This document shows, piece after piece, positions 9,434-20,626 of a DNA stretch of 64,000 nucleotides. The position numbers were made by a program, and so were the translations under genes. Location: assembly GCA_017304685.1 (NCBI GenBank), contig JAFKLR010000003.1, positions 1 to 64,000 on the forward strand, written 5' to 3'. Within the stretch, counting starts at the first letter, position 1; every line of letters starts with the position of its first letter. The notes under the pieces were generated by a model. The model was not told the DNA's origin. It did no database searches and saw only the letters and a list, made by a program, of their open reading frames with translations. The stretch comes from Sphingobacteriia bacterium (lineage in GTDB: Bacteria > Pseudomonadota > Alphaproteobacteria > Rickettsiales > 33-17).

Positions 9434-10783
9434 ATGATGACATCATTATACAAAAATAAGGGGTTATCCCTCCCTTCACTTTCAAATGCTCAAGTATTGC
9501 AAAAAAAGCTCTTATATATTATAGGAGCTTTTATAGTTTATCGTATAGGTTGTTATATACCATTGCCAGGGATTGATGCAAGAGTACTTGATGAAATATT
9601 TAAGCAAAATTCTCAAGGAATTTTAGGCATTTTCAATATGCTATCCGGTGGCTCATTAGGTAGAATGACTATTTTTGCTTTAGCTATGATGCCGTATATT
9701 ACAGCTTCTATCATTATGCAATTAATGACTATAGTTTCTAAAGATCTTGAAACGCTTAAAAAGGAAGGTGAGGTAGGTAGAAAAAAGATAAATCAATATA
9801 CTAGATATTTGACTATTATCCTTTGTGCCGTACAATCTTTTGGAATTGCTGCAGGATTAGAAGCCATGTCAGGGCCTTCAGGTAATCTTGTCATTAACCC
9901 AGGTATAATGTTTAAAGTTACAACAATAACCAGCTTAACAGCAGGAACCATATTCTTAATGTGGTTAGGCGAAAGAATTACGCAACAAGGGTTAGGTAAT
10001 GGAACTTCATTATTAATTTTTGCAGGAATTGTTGCAGGTATTCCGAATGCAATAATGTCTACACTTGAATTAGGAAGAACTGGTGCTTTATCTACTTTAC
10101 TTATTTTAGTAGTAATTACTTTAGCGCTCGGGTTATTATTTACAATTGTTTTTGTTGAGAAATCTTTTAGAAAGCTTTTAGTACAATATCCAAAAAGACA
10201 AGTTGGAAACAAAGTGTTTGGTGGTGAATCGACACATATGCCTATTAAAATAAATATGTCCGGTGTAATACCTCCTATTTTTGCAAGTTCAATTTTATTA
10301 TTTCCATTAACTATAGTAAGTTTTTCAGCAAACGCTACTGAAGGTACAGGAATTTTAGATAACATAGCATTATATTTAGCACATGGTAAGCCGTTATATA
10401 TGATTATGTATACTATTCTTATAGTTTTCTTTTGTTTCTTTTATACTTCTGTAGTGTTTAATCCTGAAGAAACAGCAGAAAATTTAAAGAAAAATGGTGG
10501 ATTTTTTCCAGGAAAAAGACCTGGAAAAGCTACTGTAGAATTCTTAGATTATACAATTTCACGTCTTACAGTTGTAGGAGCGATCTATCTAGTTGTAATT
10601 TGCTTAATACCTGAATTCCTAGTATCACAATTTGGTATACCATTTTATTTAGGTGGCACAAGTATATTAATCGTAGTAAATGTTGTTATTGAATCTATGA
10701 CTCAAATTCAAACTCATTTATATATGAATCAGTATCAGTCTTTGTTGAAAAAAATGAATTTAAAAGGAAATAAGAAAATATGA
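9434..10783 (+). CDS. secY: protein translocase subunit SecY
   Basis: A 449-residue protein with the ten hydrophobic segments of the Sec channel; the plug and TM2 region reads GIFNMLSGGSLGRMTIFALAMMPYI and the cytoplasmic loops include YTRYLTI and GQRITQ-like GERITQQGLGNG. I take the first of two adjacent ATG codons at 9434; the frame is open to 9374, but that part overlaps rplO. It works with SecA, SecE and SecG, which lie outside the window. The ATG of adk overlaps its stop. Confidence 0.97.
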   Translation: MMTSLYKNKGLSLPSLSNAQVLQKKLLYIIGAFIVYRIGCYIPLPGIDARVLDEIFKQNSQGILGIFNMLSGGSLGRMTIFALAMMPYITASIIMQLMTIVSKDLETLKKEGEVGRKKINQYTRYLTIILCAVQSFGIAAGLEAMSGPSGNLVINPGIMFKVTTITSLTAGTIFLMWLGERITQQGLGNGTSLLIFAGIVAGIPNAIMSTLELGRTGALSTLLILVVITLALGLLFTIVFVEKSFRKLLVQYPKRQVGNKVFGGESTHMPIKINMSGVIPPIFASSILLFPLTIVSFSANATEGTGILDNIALYLAHGKPLYMIMYTILIVFFCFFYTSVVFNPEETAENLKKNGGFFPGKRPGKATVEFLDYTISRLTVVGAIYLVVICLIPEFLVSQFGIPFYLGGTSILIVVNVVIESMTQIQTHLYMNQYQSLLKKMNLKGNKKI

Positions 10784-11424
10784 GAATAATTTTCTTAGGA
10801 CCTCCAGGCTCAGGTAAAGGGACGCAGGCAGATATTTTAAAAGAAAAATTGAATTTGGTGAAGCTTTCTACAGGTGATATTTTTAGAGAGTTATCTAAAG
10901 AAAATAATGATTTAGCACTCGAAGTTAAATCTATTATGAATAAAGGAATGTTATTACCAGATCATTTGGTTACCAAAGTTGTTATAGATAGGATTTCTAA
11001 GGATGATTGTAAAAGTGGTTTTATCTTGGATGGCTATCCTAGAACATTAAACCAAGCAGTTCAGTTAGATGAATTTTTAAACAATGCTAACATTAAAATT
11101 GATGCTGTAATAAATTTGAATGTTAATGAAGAAGTGTTAGTAAATCGAATAGTTGCACGAATTACGTGTAAATCATGTAATGCAAGTTATAATAAGTTTA
11201 CTAATCCTACTAAAGTTGAGAATGTTTGCGATAAATGCGGTAGTAATGAGTTTGTAACAAGAGGGGATGATAACGAAGATTCAATCAGAACCAGAATGAA
11301 AGAATATTTTGCTCAAACGTATCCATTAGTTGCATACTATAAGAAAAAAGAAATCTTAAAAGATTTTGATGGAAGTAAAAATTTGGAAAATATTACTAAA
11401 GAAATATTAAACGCGCTGAATTAG
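10780..11424 (+). CDS. adk: adenylate kinase
   Basis: A 214-residue nucleotide kinase (ATP + AMP to 2 ADP). The P-loop GPPGSGKGTQ is at residues 7-16, with STGDIFRE and DGYPRT as the NMP-binding segments. The LID carries two CXXC pairs (CKSC, CDKC), so it is a zinc-type lid as in Gram-positive and many alphaproteobacterial enzymes. It overlaps secY by ATGA and is the last gene before a 102-base gap. Confidence 0.97.
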   Translation: MRIIFLGPPGSGKGTQADILKEKLNLVKLSTGDIFRELSKENNDLALEVKSIMNKGMLLPDHLVTKVVIDRISKDDCKSGFILDGYPRTLNQAVQLDEFLNNANIKIDAVINLNVNEEVLVNRIVARITCKSCNASYNKFTNPTKVENVCDKCGSNEFVTRGDDNEDSIRTRMKEYFAQTYPLVAYYKKKEILKDFDGSKNLENITKEILNALN

Positions 11425-11435
11425 TGCATTTATTA

Positions 11436-11465
11436 TTGACTTTAGTAAAATAATATATATTATTT
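11436..11465 (+). promoter_or_regulatory. possible internal promoter before rpsM
   Basis: The 102-base gap between adk and rpsM holds TTGACT at 11436 followed by a run of TA-rich hexamers (TATATT at 11456, TATTTA at 11461). The spacing is not ideal for any single -10 choice (14 or 19 bases). A promoter here would give rpsM-rpsK-rpoA-rplQ a separate transcript. This is tentative. Confidence 0.3.
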
Positions 11466-11526
11466 ATTTTCCAGAAATAAGGCGTAAAATATTTAATTAT
11501 TTAATTATAATAGGGAGTAGATTGCT

Positions 11527-11904
11527 GTGGCACGTATAGCTGGTGTAAATATACCAACCAATAAGCGTGTAGTAATAGCTTTGACATATATCCACGGTAT
11601 AGGTAAGCATAGAGCTAATACTATCTGTAAAGACTTAAACATAGCTGAAAGTTTTAGAGTAAATCAGCTTACAGAAGATCAAATTTCTGCAATACGTAGT
11701 TATATTGAACAAAACTATGTTATTGAAGGTGACCTTCGTCGTGAAGTTTCTATGAACATTAAAAGGTTAATGGATCTTGGATGTTATAGAGGTTTGCGCC
11801 ATCGTAAGGGGTTACCAGTAAGAGGTCAACGTACTCATACAAATGCAAGAACAAGAAAAGGTAAAGCAAAACCAATTGCTGGTAAAAAGAAAGCAGTAAA
11901 ATAG
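11527..11904 (+). CDS. rpsM: 30S ribosomal protein S13
   Basis: A 125-residue protein with a GTG start at 11527, preceded by [29 protein letters not shown] and the [19 protein letters not shown] block with the basic tail mark S13, which bridges to L5 in the 50S. No rpmJ (L36) was found between secY and this gene. Confidence 0.98.
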   Translation: MARIAGVNIPTNKRVVIALTYIHGIGKHRANTICKDLNIAESFRVNQLTEDQISAIRSYIEQNYVIEGDLRREVSMNIKRLMDLGCYRGLRHRKGLPVRGQRTHTNARTRKGKAKPIAGKKKAVK

Positions 11905-11918
11905 CTTAAGGTATAAAT

Positions 11919-12311
11919 ATGAGCAAAAATAAAAATGAAGTAAAGAAAAAAACTAAGAAAAATATTCTTGCAGCGCAAGTAAATATTAATTCATCTTTTA
12001 ATAACACTATCGTTACTATATCTGACCCTAATGGTAATGTAATTTCTTGGTCTTCTGCAGGTAAATGTGGTTTTAAAGGTTCAAGAAAATCAACTCCATA
12101 TGCAGCGCAAATTACTGCTGAAGATGCGGCACGTAGAGCTATGGAACATGGAGTGAGAAAAATTATATTAGTAGTAATCACTGGTCCTGGACAAGGTAGA
12201 GATTCTGCTATTAGGGCGTTAGTTACTGCTGGGCTTGAAGTTTCCCAGATTATAGATATAACTCCTGTACCTCATAATGGTTGCAGACCTAGAAAAAGAC
12301 GTAGAGTTTAA
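11919..12311 (+). CDS. rpsK: 30S ribosomal protein S11
   Basis: A 130-residue protein with [18 protein letters not shown], the [20 protein letters not shown] segment and the basic C-terminus [13 protein letters not shown]11 lines the 30S platform near the E-site mRNA. Confidence 0.98.
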   Translation: MSKNKNEVKKKTKKNILAAQVNINSSFNNTIVTISDPNGNVISWSSAGKCGFKGSRKSTPYAAQITAEDAARRAMEHGVRKIILVVITGPGQGRDSAIRALVTAGLEVSQIIDITPVPHNGCRPRKRRRV

Positions 12312-12349
12312 GTTTTTTATATATTAAAATTTAAGGGAATAAGATAAGT

Positions 12350-13372
12350 ATGTCTTTGCTTTCTAAAAACTGGAATGATTTGATTAAACCATCATCATTA
12401 CAAATTGTTGAAGATAAATATAATCCAGCAATTGCTCATGTGATTATTGAGCCTCTTGAGCGTGGATTTGGATTAACACTTGGTAACTCATTGAGAAGGG
12501 TGTTACTTTCATCATTACAAGGTTGCGCTGTTACAGCAATTAAAATTGATGGAGTTTTACATGAATTTTCATCTGTTGCTGGAGTAAGAGAAGATATTAC
12601 TGATATTATTCTCAGTATTAAATCTTTAATTCTAAGAACTCATACTACTGATAAAAGAAAATTAAAACTTTCTGTTACAGGTCCTTGTGTTGTTACTGCC
12701 GGTATGATTGAAGGATCATCAGATATAGAAGTTTTAAATAAGGATTTGGTAATCTGTAATTTAGATAAAGATGCAACCCTTAATATGGAACTTATTTGCC
12801 AAGTTGGTAAAGGTTATGTGCCAGCACATATGAATAAATCTAATGATGACCCAATTGGTTTGATTCCAATCGATGCATTATATAGTCCTGTAAAAAAGGT
12901 TTCATATAAAGTTGAAAATAGTCGTGTAGGTCAGATGACAGATTATGATAAGCTTATTTTATCAATTGAAACTGATCACACTATTACTCCTGAAATGGCT
13001 GTAGCTCTTTCTGCGAGAATCTTACAAGATCAATTCCAAGTGTTTATTTCTTTCCAAGAAGAAGAAGAACAAGTTCAAGAAAATGAACAAGAGTTACCAT
13101 TCGATCCAAGATTACTTAAAAAAGTTGATGAGCTTGAATTATCAGTTAGATCACAAAATTGCCTTCGTAATGATAATATTACATATATTGGTGATTTAGT
13201 TGTTAAAACTGAAAGTGAAATGCTTAAAACTCCTAATTTTGGTCGTAAGTCACTTAATGAAATTAAGGAAGTACTTTCTTCAATGGGTTTAAAACTCGGT
13301 ATGGATGTTTCAGGCTGGCCTCCACATAATATTGAAGAATTAGCAAAAAAATATGAAGATCCTTATCATTGA
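12350..13372 (+). CDS. rpoA: RNA polymerase alpha subunit
   Basis: A 340-residue protein, the family length. The N-terminal dimerisation domain carries [28 protein letters not shown]; an acidic linker ([11 protein letters not shown]) joins it to the C-terminal domain with two helix-hairpin-helix-like units ([20 protein letters not shown] and [15 protein letters not shown]) that binds UP elements and activators. Confidence 0.98.
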   Translation: MSLLSKNWNDLIKPSSLQIVEDKYNPAIAHVIIEPLERGFGLTLGNSLRRVLLSSLQGCAVTAIKIDGVLHEFSSVAGVREDITDIILSIKSLILRTHTTDKRKLKLSVTGPCVVTAGMIEGSSDIEVLNKDLVICNLDKDATLNMELICQVGKGYVPAHMNKSNDDPIGLIPIDALYSPVKKVSYKVENSRVGQMTDYDKLILSIETDHTITPEMAVALSARILQDQFQVFISFQEEEEQVQENEQELPFDPRLLKKVDELELSVRSQNCLRNDNITYIGDLVVKTESEMLKTPNFGRKSLNEIKEVLSSMGLKLGMDVSGWPPHNIEELAKKYEDPYH

Positions 13373-13396
13373 TAATTTTTTTTAGGATTTAAGACA

Positions 13397-13786
13397 ATGA
13401 ATCACGCAAAAACAAAAGCAAAAAAACTTAATAGAACATCAAGTCATAGAAAAGCGTTACTTGCTAATTTATCACTTGCACTTATTCAACATGAACAAAT
13501 TATAACAACCTTACCTAAGGCAAAATTTTTACGCTCGCATGTTGAAAAATTAATTACCCTTGCTAAGAATAATAGCTTACATAATCGTAGAAAAGCTTTA
13601 TCACTACTTAATAATCAAGAAAGCCATGTTAAGAAACTTTTTGATGTTATAGGTCCAAGATATAATTCACGTAATGGTGGTTATACAAGAATCATTAAAA
13701 TGGGTTTCAGATTTGGTGATGCTGCTCCTGAAGCAGTTATTGAACTTGTTGATAGAGATGTAGAAGCGCGCGGTAAGCAAGCATAG
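13397..13786 (+). CDS. rplQ: 50S ribosomal protein L17
   Basis: A 129-residue protein with [15 protein letters not shown] near the start and [33 protein letters not shown], both strongly conserved in L17. It is the last gene of the ribosomal cluster and is followed by an intrinsic terminator. Confidence 0.98.
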   Translation: MNHAKTKAKKLNRTSSHRKALLANLSLALIQHEQIITTLPKAKFLRSHVEKLITLAKNNSLHNRRKALSLLNNQESHVKKLFDVIGPRYNSRNGGYTRIIKMGFRFGDAAPEAVIELVDRDVEARGKQA

Positions 13787-13814
13787 CTATTGTAAATACA
13801 TATATTATTTAATA

Positions 13815-13847
13815 AAAAAGGCTGAGTCTATCTCGGCCTTTTTTTTT
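13815..13847 (+). terminator. intrinsic terminator of the ribosomal cluster
   Basis: A 12-bp stem (13815-13826 pairing with 13832-13843, one G:U pair) with a 5-base loop has a GC-rich heart (GGCTGAG/CTCGGCC) and runs into a T tract. It is 28 bases after the rplQ stop. Confidence 0.85.
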
Positions 13848-13851
13848 ATAA

Positions 13852-14208
13852 ATCTTACTTTTTGTCTATCTAATATTTTTTTACTTTACATATTTAAAAT
13901 TTTTCTTATGAAATATTTTGTAAATATTTTCAAAATGATTTATCTAATCTTTTCCAGATAAACTTGATCATTAAAACCCTAAAATATATATAATTTTTAT
14001 TGAACTTTTAGTTAGAATAAAATTGTGATAAAATGGAAAAAACAATTAACTGCACCAAATAGAAATCGTATAATATTTAGATGTATAACGCTGCTATTAT
14101 TTTATAGAATAAAATAATAGGAAAGAGTTCAATTATAAGAAAATTATACTTGTTCATTCTATCAAAAAACTTTATACATCATATGAAAATTTAACTTTTA
14201 TAAAGTAA
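13852..14208. other. AT-rich intergenic stretch without a gene
   Basis: No credible coding frame is seen on either strand. It holds a short inverted repeat (TTTATCT at 13939-13945, AGATAAA at 13956-13962) and the stronger one listed at 14094-14120. Promoter-like hexamers occur (TTGAAC at 14000) but none at good spacing. Confidence 0.6.
14094..14120. repeat. perfect 11-bp inverted repeat upstream of the DMT transporter
   Basis: CTATTATTTTA at 14094-14104 and TAAAATAATAG at 14110-14120 are exact reverse complements with a 5-base spacer. No T tract follows, and it lies 88 bases before the transporter start, so an operator or leader hairpin is as likely as a terminator. Confidence 0.6.
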
Positions 14209-15087
14209 ATGAATAGACCTAGCAAACATCAAATAATAGGAATTGTTTTTGCAATAGTATCAATATTTTTATATGTTCTATCTGATACTTTAATAAAATA
14301 TTTTCTAATTACAAATTATAGTGTAGAACAAGCTACATTTTTAAGAGCTGTGGTTAAAATAATTTATTTATTAGTACCACTTATATTTTATTATAAAAGC
14401 CTAGCTCCATTAAAAACACATAAACCCTTTATTCATTTTTTAAATGCTATATGTGGTTCTGCAAGAAGTTATGCATATATGTCTGCGATAGTTTTAATAC
14501 CTTTTGCAGAAGTTTCAGCTTTAAGTTATGTTTCAGTGATATTCTTTGTAATTATTTCATGGTTTCTATTTAAAGAGCCAATTAATAAATTTCACATTAT
14601 CGGTATAGTTATAGGTTTTATTGGAATAATTGTAGCACTTAAGCCTGGATTTGCAATGTTTAAACTTGGGGCTATTGTAAGCTTACTTGCGGCCTTTATT
14701 GCAGCTCTTAATAAAGTTACAATTAAAAAACTTTCAATAAGCGATCATCCTATGTCAATTGTTGTATATCCAAATTTATTTTTAATTATAGTAAGTTTAC
14801 CAGTCTTATCAAAACTATGGGTAAGTGTTAGTTTAAAAGATTGGGCTTTATTTTTCTCTATAGGATTAATTGCAACTATCGCTCAATATTTAACAGTGCT
14901 ATCACTTAAATTTACTACCGCGCCAACTATTGCACCATATAATTATACATATTTTGGATGGTTCGTTTTAATGGATTATTTATTTGGAGGTATTGTTCCA
15001 AATATAATGGTAGTAATAGGAGCTGGTTTTATTATTTTAAGTAATGTTATAATTCTTTTTGCTTTAAGGAGAAAATCAGAAAGTTAA
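14209..15087 (+). CDS. DMT superfamily (EamA) transporter
   Basis: A 292-residue protein with about ten hydrophobic segments in two EamA halves (residues ~10-140 and ~150-285); the first half ends in WFLFKEPINKFHIIGIVIGFIGIIVALKP, the typical EamA close. Its length and layout resemble the rickettsial S-adenosylmethionine importer Sam, and FLRAVVKIIYLLVP and GSARSYAYMSAIVLIPFAEVSALSY occupy matching positions, but the substrate cannot be read from the sequence. It meets the next gene tail to tail with a 4-base overlap. Confidence 0.85.
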   Translation: MNRPSKHQIIGIVFAIVSIFLYVLSDTLIKYFLITNYSVEQATFLRAVVKIIYLLVPLIFYYKSLAPLKTHKPFIHFLNAICGSARSYAYMSAIVLIPFAEVSALSYVSVIFFVIISWFLFKEPINKFHIIGIVIGFIGIIVALKPGFAMFKLGAIVSLLAAFIAALNKVTIKKLSISDHPMSIVVYPNLFLIIVSLPVLSKLWVSVSLKDWALFFSIGLIATIAQYLTVLSLKFTTAPTIAPYNYTYFGWFVLMDYLFGGIVPNIMVVIGAGFIILSNVIILFALRRKSES

Positions 15088-16556
15088 TTACGCGAAATTG
15101 GTTCTCGTGAATTAGTTTTTGCGTTTGGAATTGTTGATTGGGTAGTATTATTATTTAAAGATACCTTCTTTAATTTATCTTTAACAGCTTGTAACTCTTC
15201 TTTATCATTTTTATTATTGGAAGTATTTTTATTTTCTTCATTGATATTAATATTTTTTAGGCCTGCTTGAACTTCATTAAGTTCAGCAGTTATTTTTTTA
15301 GGTCTATCAAGCTCTTTTATATTCATATTATTTTGTTTAGCAAAATTTGATAATGTATCTGCTAAATTACTCGAATTCGAAACATCGCGTTTAAGATCAT
15401 TATTAAGTGCTATAACTTTATTTTCAAGATTTCTTATTGCAGGTATATGGTGATAAGGATTACGTTTAGAATCAGTAGGATTTGCTTGTAAAAAAATATT
15501 TAATAAATTTGAAGCGTCATAAGGTGAAAAACTTTTTGCTGCAATTTGTTCATTAGTTTTGTTAATGATATTTTCTAATTTAGCGCTATAGTCTTTAAAC
15601 ATTTTATCTTTAATTTGTGGTGTTAATTTTGTTGTAATTTGCTGAGCTAAAATATTATCAGGGATTGCAACTTTGCATGAGCCCGCAAGTTGTGTTGATA
15701 GGGTACCAATTTGTGTTTTTATATATTCTAATGTTTCCGGTCTTAAGTCATTTGTTTGCGTCATGCGATGTATACCATTTAGTAAATTTTGTATACTAGG
15801 ATAGTCTTCTTTACAGTACGGAATTTTAGAAGCAAAATTGTTATAACTTTCATTTATAGTGTTTAAAGCCATTTTAGCAGCATCTTCTCCTTTGCTTAAA
15901 TTTTCAAATACTGAATCTATATTTTTTAGATGATCACTTATATTATTACGCAAAATATTAGTTTTATGGGTCTCTAAGCTTTTAAAATTTGATGAGTCAA
16001 TCGCATTTTCTCTAGTAAATTCTTTTAAACTTAAATAAATATCTCTTAAATTTTTGTTTGGATCTTTAATATTTTCGGTGATAGCAGTAGCTATCTTATC
16101 AGCTTTATCTTTTAATTCAGGTTTATCTCTAGTAAATTCATTAATAGTACCAAGTGCACTTTTAAAATCATAATTGTTCCAAATATTATCTATTACTGAA
16201 TCCACCATTTTTTGTTCTGGCGTTCGATTATCATCATTCTTTATTTCAGGTAAATCATCCCACTTTTTACCTTCTAATAAATTATAGTTTTTATCTTGAG
16301 CTAATTTTTCGATATTTTGGTTTATATATTCTTTTAATTCATTTTGTCTTATAGAAGGGGAGTATTGTATTAAATTATGCGCTTCTTTTAACTTCCAAAT
16401 AAAATTATGGTCGGTAGGATAATTATTTTTAAGGTCTTGATTATTATACAAATCATTTAAAACTAACCCAGCTTCTTTAACTCGGTTTAATACCATATTT
16501 TGATAAGTTTCACGAATTTTACTTAAAAAGCTGTTTTCAAAGTTATTATCTTTCAT
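15084..16556 (-). CDS. hypothetical helical protein, 490 residues
   Basis: I do not recognise this protein. It is hydrophilic, rich in Asn, Lys, Glu and Leu, has no signal peptide or membrane segment and should be almost wholly alpha-helical with coiled-coil stretches. The last ~60 residues are low-complexity (many Asn, Ser, Lys) and end in the basic REPISRN. Together with the two small genes upstream on the same strand it may form a lineage-specific group. A secreted host-directed protein is conceivable given the basic tail, but nothing proves it. Confidence 0.75.
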   Translation of the reverse strand: MKDNNFENSFLSKIRETYQNMVLNRVKEAGLVLNDLYNNQDLKNNYPTDHNFIWKLKEAHNLIQYSPSIRQNELKEYINQNIEKLAQDKNYNLLEGKKWDDLPEIKNDDNRTPEQKMVDSVIDNIWNNYDFKSALGTINEFTRDKPELKDKADKIATAITENIKDPNKNLRDIYLSLKEFTRENAIDSSNFKSLETHKTNILRNNISDHLKNIDSVFENLSKGEDAAKMALNTINESYNNFASKIPYCKEDYPSIQNLLNGIHRMTQTNDLRPETLEYIKTQIGTLSTQLAGSCKVAIPDNILAQQITTKLTPQIKDKMFKDYSAKLENIINKTNEQIAAKSFSPYDASNLLNIFLQANPTDSKRNPYHHIPAIRNLENKVIALNNDLKRDVSNSSNLADTLSNFAKQNNMNIKELDRPKKITAELNEVQAGLKNININEENKNTSNNKNDKEELQAVKDKLKKVSLNNNTTQSTIPNAKTNSREPISRN

Positions 16557-16642
16557 AAAAATAAAATGTTACAATCATTAATTAATTATAGCATTTTAAA
16601 TACATTTAGTAAATTACCTATATAAAGAATGAATTATTAGGT

Positions 16643-17089
16643 TTAAAATAAATCCCTATTAGAGAATTTAGAAGAAAATTTACTTTCAAGCGGTCCTACA
16701 TATTTATCTTTTAATACTTCATCGTTAGCTAAATGAGCTGTAATTTCAGTACTTAATATCTCTAAAATAGCAGGGTTTTTAGGATTAAAGTTTTTATTTT
16801 CAAATTTTATACTTAACTTTTCTTCTTCTAAAGCTAAAAAAGGTTCTAAACTTAAATGTTCATTATTTGAGAGACATAGCTTTATATTAGCTTTTAACAT
16901 GCTCAATTCAATTGGAAACTGATCTAAGTTATTGATTACATTATAATTTTCTTCTAAAGCAGAAGGTTTTGCGTTAGAAACCGTAAATTCTAAAACAGTT
17001 TGATCTTTATCATCTGTGATTTTAAACTTTTTAGTTACTTCGATTTCAGAACTTGAATCTGATAATGAAGTTATTTTATATTTACTCAT
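16643..17089 (-). CDS. hypothetical protein, paralogue of the gene at 17205-17615
   Basis: A 148-residue soluble protein of unknown function. It shares with the neighbouring 136-residue protein, in the same order, a VLEFTVSNAKP segment (VLKFTVSNKAP there), an NNLDQFPIELSMLKANIKLCL segment (NSNLLAFPIPYKELKANIEACL there) and a C-terminal helix beginning IXXXSXXI. Both genes carry a GAGGTTT ribosome-binding region. The N-terminus MSKYKI is also found in the protein at 29149. Predicted beta strands in the first half and a closing helix suggest a small single domain. Confidence 0.75.
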   Translation of the reverse strand: MSKYKITSLSDSSSEIEVTKKFKITDDKDQTVLEFTVSNAKPSALEENYNVINNLDQFPIELSMLKANIKLCLSNNEHLSLEPFLALEEEKLSIKFENKNFNPKNPAILEILSTEITAHLANDEVLKDKYVGPLESKFSSKFSNRDLF

Positions 17090-17204
17090 AAAACCTCAAA
17101 TTTCATTATTAAATTTATTTTATCAAAAAATACTGTATATATAAATATTTATAAATTTTTTAAAAGTAATTTGTATAAATTTCAGTATCTTATTGTAATT
17201 ATTT

Positions 17205-17615
17205 TTAATTTTCTTCATTGGCCGCATTTATAAAGCTATTAATAGTGTTTACCTTAGAAAGATTTGAGGTAATTTTTTTGCTTAAGAAATCTAATTGATC
17301 TCTACTATCTTTATTAATAAACTTGAAGGGAAATTCAATAGTTAGGACTTCTTCAATAGAGCCAGCTGGTTTAATTATAAGGTTCTTATCTTCAAATAAA
17401 CAAGCTTCAATATTAGCTTTAAGTTCTTTATATGGAATAGGGAAGGCTAATAGGTTAGAATTTGTTTTATAAGTATTATTGTTTACAGGGGCTTTATTAG
17501 AGACTGTAAATTTTAATACTGTCGTATCATCTAGGGCAACTTCAAAATTTTTAGCCCAATATGCATCATTTTCCATTTTTTGAATGGAAACCAATTTAAA
17601 CTTAAAGCTTTCCAT
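17205..17615 (-). CDS. hypothetical protein, paralogue of the gene at 16643-17089
   Basis: A 136-residue soluble protein of unknown function, recognised as a tandem duplicate through the shared VLKFTVSN and LKANIEACL segments and conserved spacing between them. It has no signal peptide. GAGG lies just upstream of the ATG. A 261-base gene-free stretch separates it from mreC. Confidence 0.75.
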   Translation of the reverse strand: MESFKFKLVSIQKMENDAYWAKNFEVALDDTTVLKFTVSNKAPVNNNTYKTNSNLLAFPIPYKELKANIEACLFEDKNLIIKPAGSIEEVLTIEFPFKFINKDSRDQLDFLSKKITSNLSKVNTINSFINAANEEN

Positions 17616-17876
17616 AGGAAACCTCGTGCTTTTATTTTAATATATTAATTTTAACAAATATTAAGGAAAGTTTAAAGTTTTATAACGATATAATTTTGTC
17701 ATTAAGTAAATAGATAAGTAATTCAATGGATTACCGAAAGTTTTTTATGTAATATTATATAATGACTAAAATACCATTAAAAATTTGATTTGAGCACTTG
17801 TATAATTTAAATAAATCTTTATTAAATCATAAAATATAAAAATATTTTTTAAATTATTTGAAAGGGATTCTCAGGT

Positions 17877-18694
17877 TTAATACTTAACTAATATAACGTA
17901 ATCAAGTCTACTAAAATCAATAGCAGGTGTTACGTAAAATTCATTATTCTTAACATGAGAAATTGTACCAATAAGCATGCCTGCTGGGAAAACTTTACCA
18001 TCACCTGATGTAAATACCATTTCACCAACCTGTACCTTAGTATCATCTGGTAAATAAATAAGCTTTAATAAATTATAGTTATGAGTTCCTGAAACAATTG
18101 CTCTTTCTCTAGATTTTTCAGTTAAAATAGGTATATGTGAATTTAAATCATTAATGAGCATTACACGTGAATTTTTGCTAGTTACTTCAATTACGCGTCC
18201 TACAATTCCAAACTCATTTATAACAACCTGGCCTTTAGTAACACCTTGTTGCTCGCCGCCATTGATCATTAAGGATGTAGAAAATGGATTAGACATATCA
18301 GCAAGAATTTTAGTAGTAAAATGCTCTACATTTTTTTCAGGAATATAGTTCATTAATTTTCTTAAAGCTGCATTTTCTTCTTCAAGCTTTTTAGTTAATA
18401 TATAATAATTTTCTAAGACTTGTTTTTCTTTAATTAATTTTTGATTTTCTTTATAAAGAGCAAAATAGTTATATATACTTTCTACGTAAAGTTTTACGTT
18501 GTTTTCAAAGCTCGTATAATGTTTTGTAATAAAAACATTTTTATCAATGACGCTACTTTTAAAGTAAACAGTCATTTTAGATTCATAATAATCTAACGAC
18601 ATAATAAATAATGCAATTACAATGTAAACGACTGTATTAAACCGTCGTATTAATGTAATTGCATTAGAATATATAGTATTTAGATTATCAGTCA

Positions 18695-18695
<1 letters not shown>
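17877..18695 (-). CDS. mreC: rod shape-determining protein MreC
   Basis: A 272-residue protein with one N-terminal membrane helix (residues ~20-36), a coiled coil (~70-115) and the periplasmic beta domain with MINGGEQQGVTKGQVVINEFGIVGRV, the MreC signature. It links the MreB filament to peptidoglycan synthases such as PBP2, whose gene is at 49213. The ATG overlaps the mreB stop by one base, so the two are coupled. No mreD or rodA follows. Confidence 0.95.
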
Positions 18696-19797
<1,102 letters not shown>

Positions 19798-19834
19798 GCA
19801 TTTCTTATATAATTATTAGTTAAAAGGTAGAGTG

Positions 19835-20626
19835 ATGGTAAATGAAGTGTTAAATTCTATATATTTAGGCATTGTGCAAGGTCTCACTGAATTCCTGCCG
19901 ATTTCCTCTACTGCGCATATGATTTTTGCTGAAAAATTTTTACAAACAAAAATTTTTGAGGATAAAATTTTTGAAACAATAATTCAGATGGGAAGCTTAT
20001 TAGCTCTTTTTATAGTTAGGTTTACTTTGTTTAAAAAAATGATTTTTACCTTTCATAATAATAAGGTTACACAAAAACTTATATCAAACTTAATAATAGC
20101 TTTTTTACCTGCAGGAATTATAGGAGCAATTTTTAATAACAAAATTGCCAGTATTAATTCTACTGTAGTTATGGCTTATAGCCTGATTGTAGGAGGTATA
20201 TTATTTATTATTATTGACCTTCTAAATATTAAGCCACAAACTTATGATTTAAATAAAATAGGTATAAAGCAAGCACTAGGAATTGGTACATTGCAATTAT
20301 TAGCTTTTATCCCAGGTGTTTCTCGATCAGGGGCCACTATTGCAGGTGGAATTCTCATAAAATTAAATAGAAACATAGCAGTAGAGTTTTCGTTTTTGTT
20401 AGGGTTCGTAACTATTTTAGCTGCATCAGTTTTTAAAATTTATAAAAATTACTATTTATTAAATTATGATAATATAATGTCTATTTCCATTGGTTTTATA
20501 ACTGCTTTTATAGTGTCATTATTAGTAATCAATATTTCAATTAAAGTTATTGTTAAATATGGCCTTAAACCCTTTGGAGTTTATAGAATCATTTTAGGTT
20601 TATTTTTTTTGAATATAATTAGATGA
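19835..20626 (+). CDS. uppP: undecaprenyl-diphosphatase UppP (BacA)
   Basis: A 263-residue polytopic membrane enzyme that dephosphorylates undecaprenyl pyrophosphate to recycle the wall lipid carrier. The active-site segments GIVQGLTEFLPISSTAH (residues ~11-27) and PGVSRSGATIAGG are intact. I take the ATG at 19835 rather than the GTG three bases before it, since AAAGG is well spaced for it. It lies back to back with mreBC, another wall-synthesis unit, and overlaps the next gene's end. Confidence 0.96.
   Translation: MVNEVLNSIYLGIVQGLTEFLPISSTAHMIFAEKFLQTKIFEDKIFETIIQMGSLLALFIVRFTLFKKMIFTFHNNKVTQKLISNLIIAFLPAGIIGAIFNNKIASINSTVVMAYSLIVGGILFIIIDLLNIKPQTYDLNKIGIKQALGIGTLQLLAFIPGVSRSGATIAGGILIKLNRNIAVEFSFLLGFVTILAASVFKIYKNYYLLNYDNIMSISIGFITAFIVSLLVINISIKVIVKYGLKPFGVYRIILGLFFLNIIR

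Noticed and set aside
9793..10365. 190-codon minus-strand frame within secY
   Set aside because: It lies wholly inside SecY on the opposite strand; its hydrophobic look is a by-product of the membrane-protein codons.
11425..11526. Possible rpmJ (L36) between adk and rpsM
   Set aside because: No frame of about 38 codons with the CXXC/CXXXH pattern is present in the gap.
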